A stretch of DNA of 64,000 nt from Celerinatantimonas yamalensis (GCF_046054155.1 NZ_JBEQCT010000003.1:1-64000); one strand, 5' to 3'. Shown: positions 52,654 through 61,247, numbered from the stretch's first letter. Notes: generated by a model from the letters alone, not told the origin. A program made the numbers and translations.

Positions 52654-53953
52654 CGGCGGGCTCTTGTTTAAGGCGATCGGCGAGCAATGCCAAGGTTTGT
52701 TGTTGTAGAATCTGACTAATTCGTCTTGCGCGAGTACTTAATAAATTATGAGCAAAGAGCAATGGAATGGCAGCAACTAAACCGAGCACTGTTGTCATCA
52801 ATGCTTGAGAGATACCGCTGGCCATCATTTTGGGATCGCTTGTGCCAAACAAGGTGATCGCTTGAAACGTGCCGATCATTCCCGTGACAGTTCCAAGCAA
52901 CCCTAAAAGTGGTGCAACCCCAGCGACTAATTTGACTAAGGTATGACTGCGCTCTAATTTTGGCAGTTCAATACTTACCGCTTCATCAATGTAGACTTCA
53001 AGTGTATCGAGTGTGTGCAATCTGTTGGGAATGCATGCCAAAATTCGTCCAAGGGGGTTATCATCACGAGGTTGTAAGCTGCGTAACTGGCGGTTCACTT
53101 TACGCTCTATAGAAACTAAAGTAGCCAGACGATACAAGGCAATTAATAAACTGATCAAACCTAAAGTTATAATCACATAACCGATAGCACCGCCTTGTGC
53201 GATACGCTGCATGAAGGTAGGCAGTTGAGCTTGGATGGCTAATAACTGGCCTCGAGTTGGATCAATGAGGACCCGATTACTATGGCCACTGACAAAATCT
53301 CGTGCTGATGAAGGCTGTTTGGCGATCACTTCCAATGTTTGCGTGGGCGATGACCAACTGAGGTATTGACCTTGTTGGTTGAATAATTCAAATTCGCCCA
53401 ATCGGGTGACTCGCTGCGTCTGTTGTTGGCCATCTTGAGCGATAACTGGGCGCTTGAATTGGCTGATGCGACCTGAAGCGAGGAGCTGCGTGAGTAGTTG
53501 CTGATTGAGCGTACGCAGATCTTGGCTGGATGGGATCTGATCTTTGCTTATCCATGCAAATTTCTGATGGCGATCACCAAACTCGGCGCTGGTCAGCGAC
53601 TGCTGGAGGTCGTGGCGAAACCTATCCGCTTCTGTGCGTAGCACATCAAACACTTTCCCGAGCTCACCGCTGCGTTGATGTAATTGTTCACTTAACTGTG
53701 TTAAGCGTGTTTCGTTATTTACAAAGCTGGCTTTGAGTGTGGCTTGGCGTTGCTTGGCTTTGATTAAACGTTCATGACTTTGTGCTAAAAGTTGGCGCTG
53801 CTGTTGTAAATGCGTTAAAAATTTTGTCTGTCGCAACTGATTCAGTTGGGTGTCCTGTTGAGATATCGTCTGCGCACTTGTTGCAAATGATGGTGAATTA
53901 GCAGCACTGGCACTGAGACTGATGATAGCCAATAAGGCGGCCATATGTTTCAT
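52640..53953 (-). CDS. ttpC: TtpC-type ExbB protein with periplasmic coiled-coil extension
   Basis: This 437-residue protein has a signal peptide (MKHMAALLAIISLSASAANS), a long periplasmic coiled coil (about 30-120), a further periplasmic segment, and then the ExbB-type membrane domain (about 250-425). The membrane domain contains LLGLLGTVTGMIGTFQAITLFG and ISQALMTTVLGLVAAIPLLF. In Vibrio, TtpC is the extra component needed for TonB2-dependent uptake. It overlaps the DUF3450 gene by 4 bp and exbB by 14 bp. Confidence 0.9.
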   Translation of the reverse strand: MKHMAALLAIISLSASAANSPSFATSAQTISQQDTQLNQLRQTKFLTHLQQQRQLLAQSHERLIKAKQRQATLKASFVNNETRLTQLSEQLHQRSGELGKVFDVLRTEADRFRHDLQQSLTSAEFGDRHQKFAWISKDQIPSSQDLRTLNQQLLTQLLASGRISQFKRPVIAQDGQQQTQRVTRLGEFELFNQQGQYLSWSSPTQTLEVIAKQPSSARDFVSGHSNRVLIDPTRGQLLAIQAQLPTFMQRIAQGGAIGYVIITLGLISLLIALYRLATLVSIERKVNRQLRSLQPRDDNPLGRILACIPNRLHTLDTLEVYIDEAVSIELPKLERSHTLVKLVAGVAPLLGLLGTVTGMIGTFQAITLFGTSDPKMMASGISQALMTTVLGLVAAIPLLFAHNLLSTRARRISQILQQQTLALLADRLKQEPADESA

Positions 53954-54720
53954 GACTTTGGCTCCTGTGGCATCGGTAAGTCCAACAGTTGTGGAATATG
54001 CTGTTTGTTGGCCATTGCAATCGCAATGGATAGCTGTTGATTTTCACTCCGACTTAGCTGTTGCCAACTGTGGCGCTTAGGTTGCCACAATGCGCCTTGC
54101 GAGCCATCTAATGTTTGATAGTAAAGTGCTAGTCGGCCAAGGCGAAAATACTGGACTTGTTTGGTGGTCGTGTTTGAGTGTAATGGGCCTTGGTAGCTGC
54201 CGATCGATTGGGCATAGTCTATTTCTACTTGATAGGCGTCGAGAACTTGGCGGTATTTTTCGGCCAAAGAGACATCAGCCCGATTGATAATCTGTTGCAG
54301 TCTTACCAGTCTCTGCTGACGTTCCTGAGGTAGAAAGGGGAGATCCTGATGAACAAAATCAGCTAGCTGTTGATAGAGCGAGACGAGCATAGGTAGTGCT
54401 GTTTGCTCGGTTTCATTGAGCGAGGCGATCTGTTGGCTGACTCGTTTTTTTTCCTGTTGCTGTGAGTCGACCATTTTTGCTAATTGGCGATTGTAAGCCT
54501 CTATAAGGTCGGCTTGTCGCTGATTTTGTTGGTATTGTGCGAGCGCCTGGCGGGTTTGCGCATCGATTTGATCCAGCTGTTTTTGGCTAGTTGTATCTTG
54601 TTGGTGGGTCTTTTCGACCTGTTGCTGAGAGCTCTGCAGCGGATTGGCGCGAACGGTCAGGCTTGGGAGAGCCAAAATCAGTGCGAGTGTCATCGCATGT
54701 CGGGTGTGAAGAATATTCAT
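53950..54720 (-). CDS. DUF3450 periplasmic coiled-coil protein of the TonB2 operon
   Basis: This 256-residue exported protein has a signal peptide (HAMTLALILALPSLTVRANP). A long coiled coil follows (about 28-115, e.g. QVEKTHQQDTTSQKQLDQID), and the globular end includes YFRLGRLALYYQTLDGSQGA. DUF3450 proteins accompany TtpC in TonB2 operons of marine gammaproteobacteria; their role is not established, but a partner for the TtpC coiled coil is plausible. It is first in the operon behind a Fur-box-like site. The ATG at 54720 is preferred over the TTG at 54723. Confidence 0.88.
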   Translation of the reverse strand: MNILHTRHAMTLALILALPSLTVRANPLQSSQQQVEKTHQQDTTSQKQLDQIDAQTRQALAQYQQNQRQADLIEAYNRQLAKMVDSQQQEKKRVSQQIASLNETEQTALPMLVSLYQQLADFVHQDLPFLPQERQQRLVRLQQIINRADVSLAEKYRQVLDAYQVEIDYAQSIGSYQGPLHSNTTTKQVQYFRLGRLALYYQTLDGSQGALWQPKRHSWQQLSRSENQQLSIAIAMANKQHIPQLLDLPMPQEPKS

Positions 54721-54831
54721 CAATGTGCCTGTTCTAAACCGCGATTGTTTTTTGTCAAAGAAACAACAATCACTTCATGTGCTTAACTATAGGCCCCAAT
54801 CTTAGCAATCTAAAATAAGAAATCAATCTAA

Positions 54832-54850
54832 ATAATAATGGTTATCATTT
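54832..54850 (-). promoter_or_regulatory. Fur-box-like site upstream of the TonB2 operon
   Basis: Reading the minus strand, AATGATAACCATTATTATT closely follows the Fur consensus GATAATGATAATCATTATC, with ATGATAA-CATTAT exact. It lies 112-130 bp upstream of the DUF3450 gene. Iron repression of TonB systems by Fur is well established. Confidence 0.72.
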
Positions 54851-55078
54851 TTAATTGGGAAATAGTCACTGAAATGGTCAGTTGTTGTTGAAATACGTAT
54901 TTAAGCTACCATATTCTGTGTTAATCGGGGGTAGTTTTAATGGGCAACTTGGCGGCTGATCGTCATTCAGCTCATCGGTAGTCGAGACCGTTAGCCGTGC
55001 ACTTGAGGTGTTGTGGTGTTTTTATTGAGTGTGCTGTGCGGCAATTGATAGTAGCGTATCTGTAAATGATCAGCAAAT
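54851..55078. other. Intergenic region between the TonB2 operon promoter and the xthA terminator
   Basis: This short gene-free stretch shows no further sites. A small frame at 55029-55238 runs antisense into xthA and is not a credible gene. Confidence 0.4.
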
Positions 55079-55100
55079 ACGCGGCAACAAATTGCCGCGT
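55079..55100 (-). terminator. Terminator downstream of xthA
   Basis: ACGCGGCAA (55079-55087) and TTGCCGCGT (55092-55100) form a 9-bp perfect stem with a four-base loop. In the xthA direction ATTTG follows, a weak T tract. It lies 39 bp beyond the xthA stop. Confidence 0.65.
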
Positions 55101-55139
55101 TCGGAATGTCTGAAAGTGTCTTTGAGTGAGCGGGACGGA

Positions 55140-55949
55140 TTAATCGCTAAACACCGTCCAAATTGGCGCATGATCAGATGGTTTTTCAATACCGCGCAGC
55201 ACATAGTCGATATCACTGTCAATCGCTCGCTTGGCTAACGCTGGGGTCGCCAGAATAGCATCAATACGCAGTCCGCGGTTTTCATCAAACCCGCGAGAAC
55301 GATAGTCAAACCAACTATAGCGTGCAATTTGTTCGGGATTTAGTTCACGATAAGTATCGGTCAGCCCCCAGTCTAGCAACGTTTTTAGCCATTCACGCTC
55401 TTCCGGTAAAAAGCTACATTTTCCCGTTTTTAGCCAGCGCTGTGCATTTTTTTCACCGATGCCAATATCTAGATCTTGGGGCGATATATTGATATCTCCT
55501 ACCACTAAAATATTTTGTTCAGGCGTATGCGATTCACTGAGATAGCGGGTTAGGTCAGCATAAAAACGGCGTTTGGCAGGAAATTTACTCTCGTGATCGC
55601 GGCTTTCACCTTGAGGAAAATAGCCATTAAAAATTTTGATAGGTTGGCCATTGGCATCTTCAACCGTGGTAACAACCATGCGTCGCTGGGCATCTTCTTC
55701 ATCCCAAGGGAGTCCTTTTTCCACTGCAATCGCTGGTTTTTTTGTCATCGTGGCAACGCCGTGATGTGCTTTTTGGCCATGATAGTAGACATGATAGCCC
55801 AGCGCCTCGATAGCTTCTAATGGGAATGCATCATCATGAACTTTAATTTCCTGCAGTGCGATAACGTCAGGTTGGTGCTTATCAATCAATGCGGCCAACT
55901 GGTGCAGACGGGCACGTAGGCCATTAATATTAAAAGAGACAATTTTCAT
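55140..55949 (-). CDS. xthA: Exodeoxyribonuclease III
   Basis: This 269-residue enzyme (E. coli 268) belongs to the AP-endonuclease/exonuclease family. It begins MKIVSFNINGLRARLHQL. Catalytic residues lie in DVIALQEIKVHDDAFP (Glu34 region), VVGDINISPQDLDIG (Asp/Asn pair), RIDAILA and PSDHAPIW (terminal Asp-His). It acts at abasic sites and degrades DNA 3'->5' in base-excision repair. It stands alone on the minus strand. Confidence 0.96.
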   Translation of the reverse strand: MKIVSFNINGLRARLHQLAALIDKHQPDVIALQEIKVHDDAFPLEAIEALGYHVYYHGQKAHHGVATMTKKPAIAVEKGLPWDEEDAQRRMVVTTVEDANGQPIKIFNGYFPQGESRDHESKFPAKRRFYADLTRYLSESHTPEQNILVVGDINISPQDLDIGIGEKNAQRWLKTGKCSFLPEEREWLKTLLDWGLTDTYRELNPEQIARYSWFDYRSRGFDENRGLRIDAILATPALAKRAIDSDIDYVLRGIEKPSDHAPIWTVFSD

Positions 55950-56104
55950 ATTGGGTCACGTATCAGTGGATGTAGTTGCGATAGTAACAAAATATCAAAA
56001 CTCTCGGAATGGCTTTGCCTCTCGATAGTAACGGTGTTGTGTGTGAGGCTTCGGTAGCGGGTTGCTTCCCGACAGATCGTTTTAGCGCTTAATAAAGAGG
56101 GGAA

Positions 56105-57760
56105 CTATGTATGGGTATGGCCACGCAGTAATGCTTCAAATTCATCTTTGAGCGTTTTTAATCGTTTTGCGTGTATCAGGGTAAGTTGAATCCCTTCTAA
56201 CGATTGAAACCCCTGCTTACATAATTCAAACTCATTTAGACTGCCATTTGGGGTTGATGCCAAGTGTTTTAAAAGCGACTGAATTCTATTGAGCATGACA
56301 CCAGTATTCCCTGGTGCGATCCGCAGCGCTTTATGAAAAAGCTGGGCTGCTTGCTGGTAATTACCCTCACTATGCGCTTGAATGCCACGCTGGTTGAGTT
56401 CGTGAAAATTGTTCATTTGTGCACTGAATTTTGGGTTTTCAGCTAGCCGATTGGCTGCTTTACGAGCAAGTGGATTGATTGCATCTCGCAATCGAAGCTC
56501 TTCAATAATAGGGATCGCATATTCATACTCCCCAACACTATGCAGCGTTAAAAAGGTATCTGGAAGCAATATGTTAGGGACATGTTTCGGTGTATGGATA
56601 TAGTCTTGATTGCTTGAAAAGAGCACTTGTTTGGCTCGGTGTATCTCGCCTTTGGTGGCAAGTACTCTGGCTTGACTTAAGCCCTCAAAGGCTTCGAAGT
56701 CGAATTGGTTATCAAGGCCTTCTTCATGGCGGGCTTTAAATAGTACATTGCCAACTTCTTGTAAGAGGCGATTTTTTCGATAGAGATCTTCTTCATCTTG
56801 TGCCTCGTCAATCAAGCTGCGTATAAAATTACATAAGTGTTCTGGGCCGCGATGAACAGAGCGGCGGGCTAACGTCAAAATCTGACCAAATGCTTCTTTG
56901 GCGAGCCGAAGATTATTGGTTTCAAGCGCCAAGTCGGCCATGATTTGTTGTCTGCTGACCGATAAAGGCGAAATCTCATTAGCGCGGCTAATGATATTAA
57001 GAGCTTTATCCGGTTGGCCATTGTCGCGAAAAGCAAGTGCTAAACTGTCATAGGCACTGAGTAAAAATGGGCTATCACGAACGATATTAGAGAGTACTTC
57101 AATTGCTTTTTGATAGTTACCTAACAGGTAATCAACGTGACCTAAAGTGGCTATGACCGATGTTTGTATTCCTTTTTTTAATTGCTCTTGTAGAATGCTT
57201 CGCGCGCCTTGATAGTCTTTTTTATGGATCATTGCTTCAACCATTAAGCTTTGACATATGCTGTGATAGCGGCCCTTATCAGCCATATATTGCTGACAAT
57301 ATTCAATCGCCCGCTGGTATTGTTGCTCGGCAAATGCAATATAGATTGGGAGTAACTCTTGGCGCTTTTGTGACGCGCGTTGCACCCGATGGTTTAATTG
57401 ATTTTGCGAAAAAGGTTTCGTTAAAAAGTCATCGGGCTCCATTTCTAGGGCATTAAGCACGATACTTTTATGGCTTTCACCGCTAATGATTAAACACAGT
57501 GTTCCAGGTGCAATGGCATCCGTTTGGCGCAGCTCTTCAAGTAACTGCGCGCCATTTTGCGCATTCCCTAAGTTGTAGTCGATTAGCAGAATGTCATAAC
57601 TATTTTTCTGGCACATCCGGATAGCCAGTTCAGCTGAATGGGCAAAATGGATATCGCTGGCGCCAAAATTTTGTAGCATCGATTTGAGCATGACTTGAAA
57701 GGCTCGTTGGTCATCGATGATCAATATTTTTTTTCCAAAATAGCTATAGTCTGCTGTCAT
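56105..57760 (-). CDS. Response regulator with TPR output
   Basis: This 551-residue cytoplasmic protein has a receiver domain at residues 8-125. The acidic pocket is Asp16/Asp17, the phosphorylation site Asp61 (LLIDYNLGNAQNG), the switch residue Ser93 (IISGES) and Lys115 (LTKPFS). The rest is tetratricopeptide-like repeats, e.g. YLLGNYQKAIEVLSNIV, YDSLALAFRDNGQPDKALNI and the last ALRIAPGNTGVMLNRIQSLL. It has no DNA-binding or enzyme domain, so it probably acts by protein binding. It is divergent to flgO and next to flagellar genes, where flgT lies in Vibrio cholerae. No partner kinase is adjacent. The ATG at 57760 has AGGA. Confidence 0.85.
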   Translation of the reverse strand: MTADYSYFGKKILIIDDQRAFQVMLKSMLQNFGASDIHFAHSAELAIRMCQKNSYDILLIDYNLGNAQNGAQLLEELRQTDAIAPGTLCLIISGESHKSIVLNALEMEPDDFLTKPFSQNQLNHRVQRASQKRQELLPIYIAFAEQQYQRAIEYCQQYMADKGRYHSICQSLMVEAMIHKKDYQGARSILQEQLKKGIQTSVIATLGHVDYLLGNYQKAIEVLSNIVRDSPFLLSAYDSLALAFRDNGQPDKALNIISRANEISPLSVSRQQIMADLALETNNLRLAKEAFGQILTLARRSVHRGPEHLCNFIRSLIDEAQDEEDLYRKNRLLQEVGNVLFKARHEEGLDNQFDFEAFEGLSQARVLATKGEIHRAKQVLFSSNQDYIHTPKHVPNILLPDTFLTLHSVGEYEYAIPIIEELRLRDAINPLARKAANRLAENPKFSAQMNNFHELNQRGIQAHSEGNYQQAAQLFHKALRIAPGNTGVMLNRIQSLLKHLASTPNGSLNEFELCKQGFQSLEGIQLTLIHAKRLKTLKDEFEALLRGHTHT

Positions 57761-57858
57761 ATCATCCTGACCCCAAAAGAAAGGTGGGGATATTATCATA
57801 AATCATAGTAGTGACGGATAGCACTAAAGCCTTTGGGCCATCTTATTATCCGTAAAGA

Positions 57859-57874
57859 TGGAATAATAATTGCT
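57859..57874 (+). promoter_or_regulatory. Sigma-54 promoter upstream of flgO
   Basis: TGGAATAATAATTGCT has -24 GG at 57860-57861 and -12 GC at 57872-57873, exactly ten bases between. It lies 32 bp upstream of the flgO start. Class III flagellar genes in Vibrio are sigma-54/FlrC dependent, which fits. Confidence 0.8.
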
Positions 57875-57905
57875 AGTATTTACGCATTGTAACAAGGAGT
57901 CAAAG

Positions 57906-58493
57906 ATGCGTTACTGCTGGGTTGTGTTAATAACTATACTACTTTCTGGCTGCAATATGATTACCGACCATCGTATTGAGTATACTTATGTTCCACCTAA
58001 AGAGAGTAAAGATAGCCAATTTTATAGTGTTGTGCTGCGATTAACCGATCGATTGCTAGCCCGCATGCCCAAAGTTAGAGACGACCAAACATTGGCCATT
58101 AGCTCGATTGTGAATTTGGACAAATTTGGGAGTACTGATGGGTTTGGTCGGCAATTATCAGAGTCGATGTTTGCTGCTTTTGATGCAAGAGGAGTGCGTT
58201 TAGTTGAACCTCGAGTGACCGGGCGATTGGTCACGGTTCCTGAATCGGGTGAATTTGCGCTTAGTCGAAATGCCAAAACGTTGGCGAAAAAGATAAATAT
58301 TACTTATATGTTGGTGGGTAGCTATCAGCCTAGTCATTCAGGCCTGAATGTGAATGTTCGCATTATCCGTCTGTCTGATCGAGTCGTTGTCAGTGCTGTG
58401 TATGAGTTTTTCCCTGCTGATGTAACCCCAGTGGTGCCATCTGTGCGATCCGTAAACGGAGGATTTGTTCGCAATGATATTCAGCCGCAATAA
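57906..58493 (+). CDS. flgO: FlgO-family flagellar outer-membrane lipoprotein
   Basis: This 195-residue lipoprotein has a lipobox at LLSGCNM (mature Cys near residue 17). The FlgO domain contains LAISSIVNLDKFGSTDGFGR, AAFDARGVRLVEPRVTGRLV and TYMLVGSYQPSHSGLNVNVR. In Vibrio cholerae FlgO is an outer-membrane protein needed for flagellar stability and motility. The ATG at 57906 has AAGGAG. It overlaps flgP by 20 bp, matching the flgO-flgP order of Vibrio. Confidence 0.88.
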   Translation: MRYCWVVLITILLSGCNMITDHRIEYTYVPPKESKDSQFYSVVLRLTDRLLARMPKVRDDQTLAISSIVNLDKFGSTDGFGRQLSESMFAAFDARGVRLVEPRVTGRLVTVPESGEFALSRNAKTLAKKINITYMLVGSYQPSHSGLNVNVRIIRLSDRVVVSAVYEFFPADVTPVVPSVRSVNGGFVRNDIQPQ

Positions 58494-58986
58494 GTGGTGT
58501 CTCGTCTTAATCGTTCTACTGTTGTCGGGGTGTAGTTCACTTAGAGGTCTGAAACTGCCAACCCTGCATAAAGAAGATGTGTATCGCAAGACGCCACCGC
58601 AGTCATTTGCTGTCATTCGAGCGGTTGGATATGCGCCGATTGACGAGCAGATGGGTAAAACCGACACGATGCGTCAGTTACAAGCGATGCGCGCTTCTAA
58701 ACTGGATGCTTATCGTGAATTATCTGAGCGAGTGTATGGTCAAAAAGTCGCCAGTAATGTCACTGTTCAGGATATGGTGCTGGGAAATCAGTCATTGGAA
58801 GCCTCGGTATATGGTGTCATTCGTGGCGCTAGAGTATTAAAATCATATCGAGTTAAAGATACTTATGTTACTGAATTAGAACTTGATTTTCGTGAAGTGT
58901 ATCGAGTAGCTATGTCGATGCAGCCAACTCTCGACTCAGATATGTTCAATTCCAATAATGATTATTTGGGTTCGCCAAATCCTTAA
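58474..58986 (+). CDS. flgP: FlgP flagellar outer-membrane lipoprotein
   Basis: This 170-residue lipoprotein has a lipobox LLSGCSS. The conserved FlgP core includes AVIRAVGYAPIDEQMGKTDT, MRASKLDAYRELSERVYGQK and VYGVIRGARVLKSYRVKDTY, the last from a SHS2-like domain. FlgP forms part of the outer rings and supports motility in Vibrio and Campylobacter. The ATG at 58474 lies 10 bp after GGAGGA. It overlaps the end of flgO by 20 bp, so the two are probably coupled. Confidence 0.92.
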   Translation: MIFSRNKWCLVLIVLLLSGCSSLRGLKLPTLHKEDVYRKTPPQSFAVIRAVGYAPIDEQMGKTDTMRQLQAMRASKLDAYRELSERVYGQKVASNVTVQDMVLGNQSLEASVYGVIRGARVLKSYRVKDTYVTELELDFREVYRVAMSMQPTLDSDMFNSNNDYLGSPNP

Positions 58987-59146
58987 CTGCGAGTGACGTA
59001 TTTGGGATGAAAGCTTTTTAAAGTTCAGTGATGTTTGGCCGATAGAGCTTAGAGATTCATATTATTTTGATACCGATTGTAGATGACTTATCGGCATTCA
59101 AGTTTCGGTCGTTTGATGTGGCTGAATGAAAAAAGGAAACAATGTA

Positions 59147-59863
59147 ATGAAAGCAATTGTGGTAGGGGTCATTGTTGCCGTGTCTTTAACGGGCTGTGCC
59201 CAGTCTGGGCCTACGAACCCTGCACCTGTGAAACAGAGTGAAACACGCTATCAGCCTATCGATTTGAATCCTAAACCGAAGGCAAAACCTAGCTTTTGGG
59301 ATCAGTTGTTTTCTTCTAAAGCACCCAGTAGTGATACACCCGTGACTCAGCCGCCGATCATGCGTCAACCATCATCGACGCTCGCGAATTATGTGGCCCA
59401 GATGTCAACCCAGATGTTAAATAGCGCGCGTTATGTGAACCCAACCACACCCATTGGTGTTGCTTCATTTGTTTCCTTAGAACATTTAAACCGTACTAAT
59501 CCTTTTGGAATGCAGCTTGCTGAAAGCTTTGTGTTTGAAATGCAGCAACATGGCCTCTCTGTCATTGATTATAAAGCCACAGGCTTTATTCGTATTACCC
59601 CAACGGGCGACTTTGTCTATAGCCGTAATACGCAAGAGCTGCCAAAAGTGCAACCGATTGAATATCTATTAATCGGCACCTATTCACGCACGATGCAAGG
59701 GATCATGGTAAATGCCCGCATTGTTGGGGCTAAATCAAAAGTTGTGGTTGCCTCTGCCCAGCAGTTGATTCCAAAAGCCGTGTATAACAATGTGATGGAT
59801 ATTGATCCCAACAGTTACAAACCGAAGATGCAAGATGGTGTACTGCTGATTGAGTCGCCATAA
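59147..59863 (+). CDS. Second FlgO-family lipoprotein
   Basis: This 238-residue lipoprotein has a lipobox VSLTGCAQS. It begins with a low-complexity Pro/Lys linker (residues 23-75), then a FlgO-type domain (TPIGVASFVSLEHLNRTNPF, SVIDYKATGFIRITPTGDFV, EYLLIGTYSRTMQGIMVNAR). It resembles the FlgO product 1.2 kb upstream and is probably its diverged paralogue. A 160-bp gap after flgP contains no promoter box I could recognise. AAAAGGA lies 9 bp before the ATG at 59147. The longer start at 59126 is possible but has no ribosome site. Its role in the flagellum is inferred. Confidence 0.82.
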   Translation: MKAIVVGVIVAVSLTGCAQSGPTNPAPVKQSETRYQPIDLNPKPKAKPSFWDQLFSSKAPSSDTPVTQPPIMRQPSSTLANYVAQMSTQMLNSARYVNPTTPIGVASFVSLEHLNRTNPFGMQLAESFVFEMQQHGLSVIDYKATGFIRITPTGDFVYSRNTQELPKVQPIEYLLIGTYSRTMQGIMVNARIVGAKSKVVVASAQQLIPKAVYNNVMDIDPNSYKPKMQDGVLLIESP

Positions 59864-59880
59864 TGACACTCCCTTAATGA

Positions 59881-59906
59881 AGCCGAGCAATGCTCGGCTT
59901 TTTTTG
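59881..59906 (+). terminator. Rho-independent terminator after the second FlgO-family gene
   Basis: AGCCGAGC (59881-59888) and GCTCGGCT (59892-59899) form an 8-bp perfect stem with a three-base loop, followed by a run of Ts to about 59905. Confidence 0.9.
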
Positions 59907-60110
59907 TCACTCAGAGTATCCTCGATAATTCGATCAACCAAGTGATATCCCCTCCCAAAAACCCAATAATTATTGACTGCATCAATAAATCAGAGCGCTA
60001 GCCAAACTGGGCGTCACTAGGCTCTCGTTTAATCATAAAATTAGAAGGTGGAAAAGTATGGCTTTGTATGCTGATGTCACGACCACATTGGCGGTTGGCA
60101 TTGCACTAGA

Positions 60111-60334
60111 GTGTTGACGTTTCAGGAGGATTTTTGCAGCGTTTGGCGAGTGTTTATGCAAGGTAGAGCCAAAATAGCCGATTGATAATAAAAGATCTAA
60201 GTGTTTCTCGAAGGGGCCTTAACCAAGCTCTCATTGTGCTACTGTTCACATATTTAGAATGACTCAGCGTCGTAGCGCATCTTGCGAGCAAAAATTACTC
60301 AAAGCTAACAAAAGCTAATTTTGTAACGTCAACA
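60111..60334. repeat. Short element with terminal inverted repeats (MITE-like remnant)
   Basis: GTGTTGACGTT (60111-60121) and AACGTCAACAC (60324-60334) are perfect 11-bp inverted repeats at the ends of a 224-bp stretch between the FlgO-family gene and flgN. The next bases continue to match with differences (GTGTTGACGTTNCA at both ends). The outer bases CTAG occur on both sides but not at equal distance, so a target duplication is uncertain. The minus strand reads a short peptide end, LHKHSPNAAKILLKRQHS, resembling one at 42948. No transposase is present. Confidence 0.5.
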
Positions 60335-60392
60335 CGGCCTAGCTCGATTGGATTATTTTTTAGAATGATTGTCATGATGGGTGGAAAACGGA

Positions 60393-60821
60393 TTATGCTT
60401 TAAAACTTTTACCATGGCGACTAGCGGTATGTTGGCGGCCGGCCTTGTCATAAGTCATTGAGTTTTTTTGTAAGAGTTGGTTCATTTGATGAGCGAGGCG
60501 TTCAATTTCGTCACTGCTCGCTTTGATGATATGGCCATTGAGCGTATTGGCTTGCTGACATTGTACTAACAACGCTTGTAGATGTTGACGTTGTTTGATT
60601 AATACCGGCGTGGTTTTGAGCTTGTCTCGGTCTGGATGCTCAGCGATGATAAGGTCATTTTCATTGATCTGTTTTAATAGCACATTTTTTTGTTGGGCTA
60701 TCTGATTAATCGCATCGATATCACGAGCCGCAAGAATCTGGTTTTCTTGTTCAAGCGCGCTCATCAGCTGTTCAAGAAGCAGCCGCTGATGGGTTAAGAG
60801 AGCGTCTAACATATTATTCAA
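60393..60821 (-). CDS. flgN: Flagellar hook-associated protein chaperone FlgN
   Basis: This 142-residue, mostly helical cytoplasmic protein has the FlgN pattern LLTHQRLLLEQLMSALEQEN, LAARDIDAINQIAQQKNVLL and KTTPVLIKQRQHLQALLVQC. It guards the hook-filament junction proteins FlgK and FlgL before export. The TTG at 60821 has AGG at a fair distance and keeps close coupling with flgM (10-bp gap); an ATG at 60812 is an alternative. FlgN-FlgM-FlgA order and strand are as in Vibrio. Confidence 0.9.
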   Translation of the reverse strand: MNNMLDALLTHQRLLLEQLMSALEQENQILAARDIDAINQIAQQKNVLLKQINENDLIIAEHPDRDKLKTTPVLIKQRQHLQALLVQCQQANTLNGHIIKASSDEIERLAHQMNQLLQKNSMTYDKAGRQHTASRHGKSFKA

Positions 60822-60831
60822 CTATATCAAC

Positions 60832-61161
60832 CTAGCGATAAAGTGAGTTGACTTGTTCTTCCATTGTCCCCATTTTCTGGGCAACTCGCGGCGCATTTAC
60901 TTGGTAGCTGCCATCAGCAACGGCCTGTTTGAGCGCTGCAACTTTTTTGCTGTTGTCATAATCTTGACCATCTCCTTGTTTGAGACCTTTCTCTATCTGA
61001 TTCAATTGACGAGCTTTGTCGGTTAACACAACAGAATCCTGTGGTGCCGAGGTTTTGGTTGTGCTCGGATCGCTCTGAGTTGTTCGCTGAGTATCCGGTT
61101 TACGGTTACTATCTACCGCATTGTTCCGGTTACCGTTTATATTATTGATATTCATAGCCAT
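60832..61161 (-). CDS. flgM: Anti-sigma-28 factor FlgM
   Basis: This 109-residue, mostly disordered protein has an N-terminal low-complexity stretch (NNINGNRNNAVDSN). The C-terminal sigma-28-binding region contains DSVVLTDKARQLNQIEKGLK and KVAALKQAVADGSYQVNAPR. It holds sigma-28 (FliA) until the hook is done, then is exported. The ATG at 61161 has GGG 9 bp upstream. A sigma-28 promoter lies directly upstream, giving feedback on flgM and flgN. Confidence 0.92.
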   Translation of the reverse strand: MAMNINNINGNRNNAVDSNRKPDTQRTTQSDPSTTKTSAPQDSVVLTDKARQLNQIEKGLKQGDGQDYDNSKKVAALKQAVADGSYQVNAPRVAQKMGTMEEQVNSLYR

Positions 61162-61213
61162 GTGAGCCATCCCGTAATTATTGGTTCAACTTAATGTATT
61201 AAAGTTATAGATA

Positions 61214-61240
61214 CTATCGGCAAGTCGACATGAAACTTTA
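61214..61240 (-). promoter_or_regulatory. Sigma-28 (FliA) promoter of flgM
   Basis: Reading the minus strand, TAAAGTTT (61240-61233), an 11-bp spacer, then GCCGATAG (61221-61214) match the sigma-28 consensus TAAAGTTT-N11-GCCGATAA at all but the last base. It lies between flgA and flgM. Confidence 0.9.
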
Positions 61241-61247
61241 ACTTGAT

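Noticed and set aside
55029..55238. 69-residue plus-strand frame
   Set aside because: Half of it is antisense to xthA and it crosses the xthA terminator hairpin.
60058..60117. 19-codon frame starting MALYADVTTTLAVG
   Set aside because: A fair purine-rich stretch precedes it, but it is too short, has no relatives I know, and runs into the repeat element.
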